From Thermasporomyces composti (lineage in GTDB: Bacteria > Actinomycetota > Actinomycetes > Propionibacteriales > Actinopolymorphaceae): a DNA stretch of 64,000 nucleotides. Every line of letters starts with the position of its first letter. The stretch's first letter is position 1. Shown here piece by piece: positions 43,847 to 53,157 of this stretch. The notes below the pieces were generated by a model that saw only the letters and a program-made list of their open reading frames with translations, had not been told where the DNA came from and did no database searches. The position numbers and the translations under genes are program-made. Location: positions 1 through 64,000 of the forward strand of contig NZ_QTUC01000001.1 in assembly GCF_003386795.1 (NCBI RefSeq). The letters are read 5' to 3'.

Positions 43847-43925
43847 ATACGATTCAATTCGTCTGTCGTCAAACCATCTCGGCTCAGACGGTCTGGCTAG
43901 GATGGGCCGAACGAGGAAGGGACAG

Positions 43926-44411
43926 ATGACGACGACCACCACCCGCACCGGCTACTTCGCGCGGCTCGCCGCCGAGCGGCCCGACGTCGCCCTGTGCCGC
44001 GCATCGGCCCTCATCGCGCGTGCAGCCGACGAGCACGCGGCCGCACAAGGCCTCGGGGTCGGACAGCACCTGGTGCTGAAGATGCTCGCCGCCGTCGGAC
44101 CGTGCTCCCAGCAAGCCCTCAGCGAGGAGCTCCGCATCGACCGCAGCGTCATGGTCGGCGTCGTCGACGGCTTGGAGCGCTCCGGGCTCGTACGCCGTGA
44201 ACGAAACCCCAAGGACCGCCGTGCCTACGCCGTGAGCATCACGGACGCTGGCCGCGCGGCGCTCGCGCGCATCGAGGCGACGATCCCGGAGTTCCTCGCC
44301 CGTGCCTTCGCCAACCTCACCGTGGCCGAGCGCGAGCAGCTCTCCGCTCTCCTCGGCAAGCTCCTGCGCGATCCGACCCGCGACAGCGGGGCATCATCGC
44401 CGGCCCGCTGA
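43926..44411 (+). CDS. MarR family transcriptional regulator
   Basis: Winged-helix regulator of 161 aa. The recognition region is CSQQALSEELRIDRSVMVGVVDGLERSGLVRRERNPKDRRAYAVSITDAGRAAL, typical of MarR proteins down to the DRR wing. Start ATG 43926 follows a GAGGAAGGG run. It probably represses the divergent nitroreductase gene and itself through the palindrome between them, with release by a phenolic or electrophilic ligand. Confidence 0.92.
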   Translation: MTTTTTRTGYFARLAAERPDVALCRASALIARAADEHAAAQGLGVGQHLVLKMLAAVGPCSQQALSEELRIDRSVMVGVVDGLERSGLVRRERNPKDRRAYAVSITDAGRAALARIEATIPEFLARAFANLTVAEREQLSALLGKLLRDPTRDSGASSPAR

Positions 44412-44610
44412 ACACGTCCGGGCACGGCCGTCACCACCTCACGTCGCCAGACGCGAGCTCGTCCAGCGTCCTGCGCCCACCCGTGTCCGCCTCAGGTCAC
44501 GGTTCGTGACGACTCGGGTGAGTCACGCGACAGTACGGTGAAGGCGCGGTCAGCCGTGATCATCGCCGCGCACGCTCACCACGTCAGCGCCGGCACGTGA
44601 AGGACTCGCG

Positions 44611-47280
44611 ATGACCTCCTCCGGTCCCCACCTCTTCCAGCCCAGCCCTTCACCCCAGTCCCAGCCGAATCAGTCGAGCGGGCGGTTCGAGCCGCCCGGT
44701 CACTCCCTCGCTCTCTCCCGCCGGGCGCTGCTGCTCGCCGGTGCGGTTGCCGCCGCCGGCACGGCATTCCCCACCGCTCGTCCCGCGACCGCCGGGACGA
44801 CCGACGACCAGTTCGCCCAGATGCGGGCCCAGTGGCGTCGCCTGTGGGTGGCGGAGGAGGACTACGACCCGACCGACCCGGCCATCGCCGCCCTTCTCTC
44901 GCGCCTCACCACCGAAGCTGAGCAGTTCTGGTCGACGATGGACCGGTCCGACGGGCGGACCTACCTGTGGGAGGACGCGCAGCTGGACGTCAACCTGTCG
45001 TTCGCCATCTCGGTGTCGTTCCACCGACTGCGCCAGATGGCCCTGGCCTGGGCCACGAGGGGAACCGGACTGTTCGGCAACGCGGAGCTGCTCGCCGACG
45101 TCGTCGCCGGATACGACTGGATGGTCGCCAACTACTACCGCGAGGACGGCGAGATCATCGGCAACTGGTACGAGTGGCAGATCAGCGGACCCCAGGTCTT
45201 CAACGACGGCGTTGCCCTGCTCTACGACCGGCTGACCGCCGACCAGGTGGACGCCTACACCCGCGCGGTCGCCCACTACACCCCGGAGCCGTTCGGAACC
45301 GCCGCCAACCGGGTCTTGACGTCCAACGTCGTCGTCGGGTGGGGCACGCTCGCGGGCAACGCCGACGCCGTCCAATCAGGTGTCGACGGGCTCGCGCCGG
45401 TCTTCCAGTACGTCACGCGCGGGGACGGCTTCTACCCGGACGGGTCCTTCATCCAGCACGGGATCTACCCGTACGCCGGCTCGTACGGCGCCTCGATCCT
45501 CGACGCGCTCGTGCCGGTGCTGGCCATCGTCGCCAACTCGCCGTGGCAAGTCGACGTGTCGGTCGCGTACGCGTGGCTCCGCGACGCGTACGACCCGGTG
45601 ATCTGGCGCGGCGCTCTGATGGACATGGTGAGCGGGCGCACGATCTCCCGCTACGACGAAGGCGAGCACTTCCACGGCCACTACGTCCTCCAGGCCGCGC
45701 TCGGCCTGCTCGCCAGCGCGCCACCCGACCAGGAGGCCTGGCTGCGGTCGGTCTTGAAGGAGTGGCTGGTGAGCGACACCTTCGACGACCCGACGCCGTG
45801 GCGCAACATCCCGATCGTGCTCGCGGCTCGAAGACTCGCCGCCGACGAGTCGGTACGGCCTCGCGGTGAGCTCGTACTCAGCAAGGTGTTCCACTACCAG
45901 GACCGGATCGTGCACCGCCGCCCCGACTGGGCGCTCGGCATCGCCATGAGCTCCACCAGGATCGGCCGCTACGAGTCGATCAACGACGAGAACCTCAAAG
46001 GCTGGTTCACCGCGGACGGAGCGACCTACCTCTACGCCTACGACTCCGGCCGGATGGTGAACGGGTTCTGGCCGACGATCGACCCCTACCGGATCCCAGG
46101 GACGACGGTGGACGTGCGGTCTCGCGAGCTCGGCGAAGGGGGCAACCAGGCTGCCCCCACCGCCTGGGCGGGTGGCGCCTGCTTGGCCGGCAGGTTCACC
46201 GCCGGCGGGATGGACACCGCCGTCCACGGAGGCTCGCTGACCCTCCGCAAGTCGTGGATGTGCTTCGACGACGAGGTGGTCGCCCTCGGGGCGGGGATCA
46301 CCGCGCACGACGGGCTACGGATCGAGACCATCGTCGAGAACCGCCGGCTCAGCGACCCAGGCGACGAGGTGGTGCGGGTCAACGGTCAGCAGCCGGTGCC
46401 GTCGTTGGGATCGTCGGCCACCGTGGACAACGCGCGCTGGCTGCACATCGAGCAGACCGGCGGATACGTCTTCCCCGAGCCGGTGAGGCTGCACCTGTTG
46501 CGTGAGGCGCGGACCGGGAAGTGGTCCGACATCAGCCACCACCCGGTCTGGGCGAAGGACGACCAGCTCACGGCGAACTACCTCACCGCCTGGCTGGACC
46601 ACGGCGTGGATCCGTCCGACGACACCTACGCCTACGTCCTGCTGCCGACGGCGAGCGCGGAGGAGACCCAGCGCTACAGCGACCAGCCCGGGACCACCGT
46701 GGTGGCGAACACCGCGTCCGTCCAGGCAGCTCGCGCTCTCGCGGCAGGCGTCCTGTGCGCGAACCTCTGGGGGCCCGGAGAGGCGTCGATCGTCTCGTCG
46801 ACCGGAGGTGTGTCGGTCGTGGTCGAGGAGGGCGACACCGAGCTGGCGATCGCTCTCGCGGACCCGACCCACCTCGCGACGACCCTCGAGGTGGGTGTCG
46901 CGGTGACCGGCACGGCGGTGATCTCCGCCGACCCGGGCATCACGGTGACGTCCCTCGACCCGGTGCGTGTCTCCGTCGACTTCACCGGAACGGCGGGGGC
47001 GACGCTGACCGTGCGGCTGACCTACGTGCCACTCACCGTCGCGGAGGTCCGGGCCCGGCTGGACGCGCTCCACGCGACCGGGCAGGTGACGACCGGGGCG
47101 TACCGCTCGCTCGACCGGCAGCTCACCGCTGTCGAGGAGGCGACAACCAGAGGTCGGCCGGCACGGCCGCTGGTGCGGGCGTTCCGGCGGACCGTGGTGG
47201 CGCATCCAGGGGTGTCCGAGTCCGCGGTGCGGACGTTGGACGACCTCGCTCAGCGGCTGTTCGCCCGGGTGCCGGCCTAG
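44611..47280 (+). CDS. Secreted polysaccharide lyase family 8 (hyaluronate/chondroitin/xanthan lyase type)
   Basis: Protein of 889 aa. A Tat-type signal is visible (LALSRRALLLAGAVAAAG, residues about 34-51, then an Ala-rich cleavage region). The N-terminal (alpha/alpha) toroid holds the catalytic residues: Asn185 in GNWYEWQI, His283 in DGSFIQHG, Tyr292 nine residues later as in Arthrobacter chondroitin AC lyase, and an Arg in SGRTISRYDE (343-347). The C-terminal beta-sandwich domains follow from about residue 380. It would cleave uronic-acid-containing polysaccharide outside the cell by beta-elimination; the exact polymer is not determined. GAAGGA lies 7 bases before the ATG. Confidence 0.92.
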   Translation: MTSSGPHLFQPSPSPQSQPNQSSGRFEPPGHSLALSRRALLLAGAVAAAGTAFPTARPATAGTTDDQFAQMRAQWRRLWVAEEDYDPTDPAIAALLSRLTTEAEQFWSTMDRSDGRTYLWEDAQLDVNLSFAISVSFHRLRQMALAWATRGTGLFGNAELLADVVAGYDWMVANYYREDGEIIGNWYEWQISGPQVFNDGVALLYDRLTADQVDAYTRAVAHYTPEPFGTAANRVLTSNVVVGWGTLAGNADAVQSGVDGLAPVFQYVTRGDGFYPDGSFIQHGIYPYAGSYGASILDALVPVLAIVANSPWQVDVSVAYAWLRDAYDPVIWRGALMDMVSGRTISRYDEGEHFHGHYVLQAALGLLASAPPDQEAWLRSVLKEWLVSDTFDDPTPWRNIPIVLAARRLAADESVRPRGELVLSKVFHYQDRIVHRRPDWALGIAMSSTRIGRYESINDENLKGWFTADGATYLYAYDSGRMVNGFWPTIDPYRIPGTTVDVRSRELGEGGNQAAPTAWAGGACLAGRFTAGGMDTAVHGGSLTLRKSWMCFDDEVVALGAGITAHDGLRIETIVENRRLSDPGDEVVRVNGQQPVPSLGSSATVDNARWLHIEQTGGYVFPEPVRLHLLREARTGKWSDISHHPVWAKDDQLTANYLTAWLDHGVDPSDDTYAYVLLPTASAEETQRYSDQPGTTVVANTASVQAARALAAGVLCANLWGPGEASIVSSTGGVSVVVEEGDTELAIALADPTHLATTLEVGVAVTGTAVISADPGITVTSLDPVRVSVDFTGTAGATLTVRLTYVPLTVAEVRARLDALHATGQVTTGAYRSLDRQLTAVEEATTRGRPARPLVRAFRRTVVAHPGVSESAVRTLDDLAQRLFARVPA

Positions 47281-47411
47281 GCGACCCGCACAAGCTCGTC
47301 GGCGGCCGCAACTCGCCGGACCTCCACACCGGCGGCTGCGTCCGAGACGCTTTGCGATACTGCCCGCGGGTCGCCTTGATCCTGTCGGATCCCTCGACCG
47401 GAGGCAGCCGA

Positions 47412-48563
47412 ATGTCGTCCTCCCCTGCGCTGGTCCCGCTGGCCGCGACGCAGGACCGGTCTGTCGACGTGGCCGTACCCGCCCTGGACGTCCGCGAGGC
47501 GCTCATCGAGGCGGTGAACCTGCTGCCGGCGCTACCCGCGGATGACCCGACCGACCGCTACACGATTCGCCGCCTCACCGCGCTTTGGTTGGAGGCGGAC
47601 AAGTCCCCGCACACGCGCCGGGCCTACTACGCTGACCTGGCGGCGTGGTTGAGCTGGTGTGACCGAACCGGACTGGATCCGCTCGCCGCACGTCGAGCGG
47701 ACGTCGACGCCTTCAAGACCACCTTGACGGTCAGAGGCCGAGACGGCCGGCCGCGGCCGGCGGCGCCCTCCACCGTGGCGCGGGTGCTGGCCGCGATCTC
47801 CAGTTGGTATCGGTACCTGGAGTCCAACGACGCCGCCGAACGTAACCCGGTCGCCGCGGTGAAGCGCCCCAAAGCCGCTCGGTCGGCGCCCCGACCGGCG
47901 CTGGAGGAACGCTCCGTCGCCCGCCTCCTCGACCACGCCGAACGCCGCGCCGAACGGCTGGGAACGGAGGCGGCCTGGCGGGACGCCGCGCTCGTAGCCC
48001 TGCTCTTCTACACCGGGCTTCGGGTGAGTGGGCTCACCGGAACGAGCGTGCGCGACCTGGACCACGACGCGGGTCACACGATCCTGCGCTACCGCGCCAA
48101 GGGTGGTCGGGACGACTTCCTGCCGCTGCCTCCTCCGGCGTTGGCGCCCCTGCACCGGTACCTCGAGATCCGCGCCCGCAACCGTGGTGTGCCACGGGAG
48201 AAGCTCACTGGCCCGTTGCTGGCGACGTCGCCGCATCCCCATGATCCCCGCAGGAGGGGCGACAAACCCTTGACGCAGCGGGACGTGTGGCGGACGTTGC
48301 GTCAGCTGGCGACGCAGGCCGGCCTGCCCGCCGCGAGTTCGATCTCTCCTCACACGGCACGCAGGACGGCCGGCACCGTGCTGCTGGCGCACGGCGTGCC
48401 GGTGCAGAAGGTCCAGGACATGCTCGGTCACGCCGACATCCGGACCACGCGCGACCACTACGACGCCCACCGCCACAAGCTCGACAGCTCCTCCGTCTAC
48501 ACCCTGGCCCAGATCCTCGCCGCCCACCGGCACGGCGGCGCTCAGGAGCCGCCGGGGACGTGA
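47412..48563 (+). CDS. Second tyrosine recombinase / integrase
   Basis: Site-specific recombinase of 383 aa. Core-binding domain about residues 45-165 (SPHTRRAYYADLAAWLSWCDRTGLDP). The catalytic set is complete: Arg204 in TGLRVSGL, Lys230 in RAKGGRDDF, His314 and Arg317 in SPHTARRTAG, His340 in MLGHADI and Tyr350 in TTRDHYDAH. GGAGG lies 7 bases before ATG. It differs clearly from the recombinase at 28560-29621, being longer at the N terminus with different motif surroundings. No att-like repeats were found around it, so its target is unknown. Confidence 0.9.
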   Translation: MSSSPALVPLAATQDRSVDVAVPALDVREALIEAVNLLPALPADDPTDRYTIRRLTALWLEADKSPHTRRAYYADLAAWLSWCDRTGLDPLAARRADVDAFKTTLTVRGRDGRPRPAAPSTVARVLAAISSWYRYLESNDAAERNPVAAVKRPKAARSAPRPALEERSVARLLDHAERRAERLGTEAAWRDAALVALLFYTGLRVSGLTGTSVRDLDHDAGHTILRYRAKGGRDDFLPLPPPALAPLHRYLEIRARNRGVPREKLTGPLLATSPHPHDPRRRGDKPLTQRDVWRTLRQLATQAGLPAASSISPHTARRTAGTVLLAHGVPVQKVQDMLGHADIRTTRDHYDAHRHKLDSSSVYTLAQILAAHRHGGAQEPPGT

Positions 48564-48726
48564 GAGCGCCCGCCACCACGGCGCCCGCGCGTCGTCGTGG
48601 GGCTCCGCGACCAACCCTGGTCAACCCTCCGCCCACGTGCCGCCGGCGTCGCTACCCTGGGGCGCTCCCGTGTCCCGGTTCACCTCAACTCCCTCCTGGA
48701 GGCTCGGGTAGCTCGAGGAGGCTCTG

Positions 48727-49632
48727 GTGTCGAAGGACATCCGCCGCCGGACTCTGCTGACCGCCGGCATGGCCGCAGGGGCGGTCTCCCTGGCGACGGC
48801 GACGTTGACCCCCTCGGCGTACGCCGCCGGCGGCCCGCTCATCGGACGCGCCACGCGTGGCGAGGTGCACGTGATGAGCTTCAACCTCCGACTGCCGGTC
48901 GACGAGCCGCCGCGTTCGTGGACGGAGCGGCGACGATTGGTCCGAGAGCTCCTTCGAGGGGAGCGTCCGACCCTCCTCGGTACGCAAGAAGGTACCTTCG
49001 CCCAGCTGCAGGACGTCGCGGAGGACCTTGGGGAGCACTACGACTGGATCCACCTCTTCCGTCGCGGTGGCAGCGAGGGCGAGGCGACGGCGATCTTCTA
49101 CGACCGCACCCGCCTGAGGGCGCTCGCCTATGACCACCTGTGGCTGTCCGCCACCCCGCGGCTGGCGGGCTCGCGGATGTGGGACAGCTCGTCTCCCCGC
49201 ATGCTCACGTGGGTGAGGTTCGTCGACCGGCACACGGGGCGACAGCTCGTCCACCTCAACACCCATCTCGACCACAAGTCCGCGCGGGCTCGGCGTCGCG
49301 CCGCGGCGATGATCGCGGGGATCGTGCGCTCGTTCGACGTTCCGGTCGTCATCACGGGGGACTTCAACAGCTCCCCCGCGGGTCCCGCCCATCGCATCCT
49401 CTTGAGCGAAGGGCTGATCGACGCATGGGACGCCGCCCGAGAGCGGCTCACCGCGTCGTACGCGACCTACAACGGCTGGGATCCGAGCCCGGTCGAAGGG
49501 GGTCGGCGCATCGACTGGATCCTCGCCAGCGAGGACGTCACCGTGGTCAAAGCCGCCGTCAACACGTGGACCCTCGGCGGGGTCCCGCCGTCCGACCACT
49601 GGCCGGTCCAGGCGCTGGTCCGGCTCGCCTGA
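48727..49632 (+). CDS. Secreted endonuclease/exonuclease/phosphatase family protein
   Basis: Protein of 301 aa. A Tat-like signal (DIRRRTLLTAGMAAGAVSLA, then AYAA) covers residues 1-35. The EEP fold is recognised by VMSFNLRL at its start, LLGTQEGTF with the metal Glu, LVHLNTHLDHKS, VVITGDFNSSP and the final PSDHWPVQALV. Such secreted members may be phosphodiesterases, nucleases or sphingomyelinase-like enzymes; the substrate is unknown. GTG 48727 has GAGGAGG 5-6 bases upstream. TACCCT at 48653-48658 is a weak -10 candidate. Confidence 0.88.
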   Translation: MSKDIRRRTLLTAGMAAGAVSLATATLTPSAYAAGGPLIGRATRGEVHVMSFNLRLPVDEPPRSWTERRRLVRELLRGERPTLLGTQEGTFAQLQDVAEDLGEHYDWIHLFRRGGSEGEATAIFYDRTRLRALAYDHLWLSATPRLAGSRMWDSSSPRMLTWVRFVDRHTGRQLVHLNTHLDHKSARARRRAAAMIAGIVRSFDVPVVITGDFNSSPAGPAHRILLSEGLIDAWDAARERLTASYATYNGWDPSPVEGGRRIDWILASEDVTVVKAAVNTWTLGGVPPSDHWPVQALVRLA

Positions 49633-49906
49633 CTGCTCCGCTGGGCACCTGACCCACCCTGTGCGCCCCGCGATCACGACAGCCGAGCCCAACGACTGAC
49701 TCACACCCTGTCCTTCGCGTACCCGTTCGCCACCCTGGAGGACGCACAGCGGCTACGTGCTGTCCTCGACGCCACACCGCGACAGCCCCGTGGCGGTGGC
49801 GGGCGCCTGTCCCACCGGCGTCGAGACCGCCGCCGAGGCTCGGTGTCACGGTCATCGACGGCCCTGACTCGACGGTGACAGCGGTGACCCGCGGCGCCGT
49901 ACGGCT
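49633..49906. other. Gene-free stretch between convergent genes
   Basis: With the following hairpin it makes about 300 bases between two convergent genes. One frame reads FAYPFATLEDAQRLRAVLDA and could be a gene scrap, but it is too short to assign. Confidence 0.4.
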
Positions 49907-49934
49907 CGCCGACGCTCGCGCGCTTGCGTCGGCG
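49907..49934. terminator. Hairpin immediately after the beta-propeller gene
   Basis: Perfect 9-bp arms CGCCGACGC / GCGTCGGCG with a 10-base loop, directly abutting the stop codon of the minus-strand gene. Confidence 0.65.
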
Positions 49935-51062
49935 TCATGACGTGGCGTAGGCCACGAACGGCACGAAGTCCCCTGAGTCCGAGATCACGAGGCCGGCCGA
50001 CCACACGCGGTCGCCACTGACGTCGACGGCGGTCAAGGTTCCCTCCGTCTCGGTCGGCCTCGGCGCACCGACGAAGACCGACCCGTTGTATTCGAGGACG
50101 AGGGGCTTGGCCACAACGACGTCGCCCATGCGCATGAAGCGCTCGCCGACCGCGAGCGGACGCCCGCCTCGCAGCGCCACGTCGTACAACTGCCCTGACC
50201 AGCCCGCGACCGACACCCGGGTCCAGGAGACACCGTCGTAGTGCAGCGCGAGCGGCAGCTCGCCCGAGCTGCTGTGCTCCACGCCCACCACCCAGATGTC
50301 CTTCGGTCCCGCGACCGCCAACGCCGTTGGAATGTGGGAGCCGTCGCTGGGCACCTCGTCCACGAGCTCCCACCTGGTGCCGTCGTAGTGCGCCAGACCG
50401 GCGTTCAACCCGACCCAGGCGTCGTCCTCCGCGAGGATGGCCAGCGCGTTGGCGTTGATGGACTGTTCCAGACCTGCCGTCAGCGGCTGCCAGGTGCCGT
50501 CGACGTACCGGTAGACGACCGCGTGCTCGGTTCCCTCGACATTGGCCCAGCCACCTGCCCAGACCGCGCCGTCGGGTCCGATCGCGACCTCGCCGAACGA
50601 GCCGGCCGGCACCTGGGGTCCGGCCACGGTCCGCCAGCGACGCCCGTCCCAGTGCAGCACGAGCGGTTTCGAGCTCGACGGGTCGGCACGGTTCTCACCG
50701 ACCGCCCAGACGTCGTCGGGTCCGGCGATCGCCACGCTCTCCAGGACCGCGTTCGAGCTCACCGGCTGTGGCGTCTCGGTCCAACGACCATCCGCCCACC
50801 GGAGGATGAGTGGACGCTCTTCGTCGACATCGACGCCGACCGCCCAGCCCACACCCTCGTGCACGGCGACGTCGTTCAGCATCGCGTGCTTGTCGACGGT
50901 CGGGGTCTGCGTCCAGTGCAGCGACGGCTTGGGCAGCCAGTCTCCGGCTGCCGGAACCCCGATCGCGACCACGAACGCGAACGCTCCGAGTACTGCTGCG
51001 ACTCCGCGGCCGATGGTTCTGGCGGCGCCCGTCGCAACGGCGCCCCGATCCTTGCGCTTCAC
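49935..51062 (-). CDS. Membrane-anchored or secreted beta-propeller protein
   Basis: Protein of 375 aa. A hydrophobic segment near residues 18-37 (GVAAVLGAFAFVVAIGVPAAG) follows a basic N terminus and acts as signal or anchor. The rest consists of repeats built on W-A-V-G motifs: GVGWAVGVD, DDVWAVGEN, GAVWAGGWA, DDAWVGLN, KDIWVVGVE, DRVWSAGL. Each is followed by a short LHWDG/LHYDG-type strand, giving about six to seven blades. No enzyme motif. Start GTG 51062 has a GGGGGA run 7 bases upstream. Function unknown. Confidence 0.78.
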   Translation of the reverse strand: MKRKDRGAVATGAARTIGRGVAAVLGAFAFVVAIGVPAAGDWLPKPSLHWTQTPTVDKHAMLNDVAVHEGVGWAVGVDVDEERPLILRWADGRWTETPQPVSSNAVLESVAIAGPDDVWAVGENRADPSSSKPLVLHWDGRRWRTVAGPQVPAGSFGEVAIGPDGAVWAGGWANVEGTEHAVVYRYVDGTWQPLTAGLEQSINANALAILAEDDAWVGLNAGLAHYDGTRWELVDEVPSDGSHIPTALAVAGPKDIWVVGVEHSSSGELPLALHYDGVSWTRVSVAGWSGQLYDVALRGGRPLAVGERFMRMGDVVVAKPLVLEYNGSVFVGAPRPTETEGTLTAVDVSGDRVWSAGLVISDSGDFVPFVAYATS

Positions 51063-51317
51063 AGTCGAGTCCCCCGTGAACGTGGCGGCAATAGGGACCA
51101 AACTCTAGTGGAGATGGCGGAGCGGCAACATCGACCGGCCGGTGAGATCTTCCCCATGGAATCCGTTCCTCGTAGGCGCGCACCGGTATCGCCGCTCCCA
51201 CACCACACACGCATCACGCACCCCACATGGGAGCACCCAAAGGCTTGTTCGGGTCCTCGTCGTGGAGACCGCGCGAGGCGGAACGACCTGACGCCCGGCG
51301 AAGCTTCGCCGGCATGC

Positions 51318-51530
51318 GTGGTCGCGCTCGTCCGCCGGGAGACGGACGGCCGCCTCGCGCTCACCGCCGCTGGTGAGACCGGCTGGGCCCGGGTCGCTGA
51401 TCAGGTCAGGACGGTTCGAGCCGCCACGGTCGACGGAATCACCGAGCGTGATTACGCCGAGACCATCCGGGTCCTCAGCCGGATGGTGGACAACCTGCTG
51501 CGTCTTGGCGGGCGGCCAGCGAATGCCTGA
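51318..51530 (+). pseudogene. C-terminal remnant of a MarR family regulator
   Basis: The frame reads VVALVRRETDGRLALTAAGETGWARVADQVRTVRAATVDGITERDYAETIRVLSRMVDNLLRLGG in continuous order, the wing and dimerisation helix of a MarR protein. The sequence before it shows no HTH and no start, so the N-terminal half has been lost. Confidence 0.6.
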
Positions 51531-51533
51531 CCG

Positions 51534-52118
51534 TCACTCTCGCCGATCCGTGAGTGTCGCCTCCCGAGCCTTCCACTCCTCGGCGAGCATCGCGTAGACC
51601 ACTTCGTCCGTCCACTCCCCCTTGACGAACTCGTTCTGGACGAAGTGGGCCTCTCGCCGCATGCCGAGACGTTCCAGAAGGCGTGCCGAGGCGACGTTGC
51701 GCCCGTCGAGGCGGCCGACGATGCGATGCAGGCCGAGCTCCTCGAACCCGAGACGCAGCATCACCTCGGCGGCCTCGGTCGCGAAGCCGCGCCCAGCGGC
51801 GTCGGGATGGAAGACGTACCCGATCTCCCCTTGCCGATGCTCCTCACTGGTGTAGATCAGCAGCACCTCGCCCACCAGGACGCCGCTGTCGCGCCGCACG
51901 ACCGCGAGCGCGAGGGCGTCGCCCTGCTCGGCCACGGTGTGCTGGGTCTTCTTCCTCTCCAGGACGTCCCGAACCTCGTCGAGGGTGCGGGGCCCCCAGT
52001 ACAGGTATCGGACGACCTCGGGCCGGGACTGGATGTCGTACAGCCGATCGAGATCCTCGGACTGGAAAGGGCGCAGGAGGAGCCGGTCGGTCACGATCGG
52101 GTACCGCGGTTCAAGCAC
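51534..52118 (-). CDS. GNAT family acetyltransferase, RimJ/RimL type
   Basis: N-acetyltransferase of 194 aa. TDRLLLRPFQSEDLDRLYDIQSRPEVVRYLYW is the RimJ/RimL N terminus; the acetyl-CoA loop is HPDAAGRGFATEA, and GLHRIVGRLDGRNVASARLLERLGMRREAHF is the conserved C-terminal part. The acceptor (protein N terminus or small molecule) is not known. Convergent with the MarR remnant, 3 bases away. Confidence 0.9.
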   Translation of the reverse strand: MLEPRYPIVTDRLLLRPFQSEDLDRLYDIQSRPEVVRYLYWGPRTLDEVRDVLERKKTQHTVAEQGDALALAVVRRDSGVLVGEVLLIYTSEEHRQGEIGYVFHPDAAGRGFATEAAEVMLRLGFEELGLHRIVGRLDGRNVASARLLERLGMRREAHFVQNEFVKGEWTDEVVYAMLAEEWKAREATLTDRRE

Positions 52119-52195
52119 CCGTCGATGGTAGGCGGCGGGTGCTGACCGAGCCGGAGAGGGCGAGCTCGGTCGCCTCCATGCTCACGTGTCCGGTG

Positions 52196-53047
52196 TCAAC
52201 CGGTGGTCGCGCGACGCACGTCGGCCAGCAGCTCGGCGGCGAGCCGAACTCGTCCCTCCAGATCGAGGACGTCCTCGACGCCCACACCGCCGCAGACGGC
52301 GTGAGCGCGACGGGCGAAGTCGGCGGGCGCACAGGGGAGGCGTCCGGCCGCGTCAATGAGCCCCTTCTCGTTGAGGACCCACTGCCCGTCACGAGCGTGC
52401 AGTGCGTGGGCCATGATGCCGACCGCGTGCGCCAAGCACATCGAGACGTACGCAGCGTCGCCACGCTTCACCGGTTTGCGTGCGATCTCGACGCTGAATT
52501 CCGCCTCCCACAACCAGCGCACCATGGCCTGGCGGAGCGCCTCAGGATACGGCGTCGTCCGGGCCTGGAGCTTGGCCAGCGCGCCGTGCGGATCGGCGAC
52601 GACGCGCGCAACCGCCGCCTCACCCACGTAGATCGTGCTGAGGAAGCCGAACGGGTGGCCGGCCTGGTGGTGGAGGGAGAACTCACCTCGGAGTGCGCGG
52701 GAGACCTCGTGGTCGACCCGTTCCAGGTCGCGCAAAATCCAGTCGACGCGGCCTCCTGGCCAGCCGAGCGCGTCCTCGACGTCGAGCCAGGCGCCGCCGT
52801 TCACCCACGGGCCCCACCCTCCGGGCTTGGCGACCTCCGTGGGCCGCCCCGTGATGGCGGAAGCGAGGTCGCGAAGCGCGTCGACGTCGAGCGGCTCGCG
52901 ATAGTAGATGCCGAGGTCGAGATCTGAGTTCTCATCGGCAGTGCCTCGAGCGTGGCTGCCGCCCACGACGACCCCGACGACCCCGGAGACCTTCACAAGC
53001 GCGCGGGCGTGCTCAGCTGCCACCGCCATCACATCCGGCTCAGCCAC
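52196..53047 (-). CDS. MNT-type nucleotidyltransferase domain protein
   Basis: Protein of 283 aa. The nucleotidyltransferase motif GVVVGGSHARGTADENSDLDLGIYY carries Gly-Ser and the two metal Asp residues near residues 25-50. A helical C-terminal region follows (LRQAMVRWLWEAEFSVEIARKPVKRGD). Substrate unknown; no HEPN partner is adjacent, so it is not an obvious MNT/HEPN toxin pair. GTG 53047 is the chosen start; GTG 53107 upstream would add Arg-rich, unconserved residues. Confidence 0.78.
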   Translation of the reverse strand: MAEPDVMAVAAEHARALVKVSGVVGVVVGGSHARGTADENSDLDLGIYYREPLDVDALRDLASAITGRPTEVAKPGGWGPWVNGGAWLDVEDALGWPGGRVDWILRDLERVDHEVSRALRGEFSLHHQAGHPFGFLSTIYVGEAAVARVVADPHGALAKLQARTTPYPEALRQAMVRWLWEAEFSVEIARKPVKRGDAAYVSMCLAHAVGIMAHALHARDGQWVLNEKGLIDAAGRLPCAPADFARRAHAVCGGVGVEDVLDLEGRVRLAAELLADVRRATTG

Positions 53048-53144
53048 GGGCGGGCATGGTACGTCCAGTCGATCACGCGTCCGAATCAATAACGGACCGC
53101 GACGCACTCACCACGACCCGTTCGCCCCAAGGCCGGCGATCCCC

Positions 53145-53150
53145 TATGCT
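53145..53150 (+). promoter_or_regulatory. -10 element for the PIN-like two-gene module
   Basis: TATGCT lies 7 bases before ATG 53158, the spacing of a leaderless transcript. No -35 hexamer is recognisable. Confidence 0.4.
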
Positions 53151-53157
53151 TCCTCCC

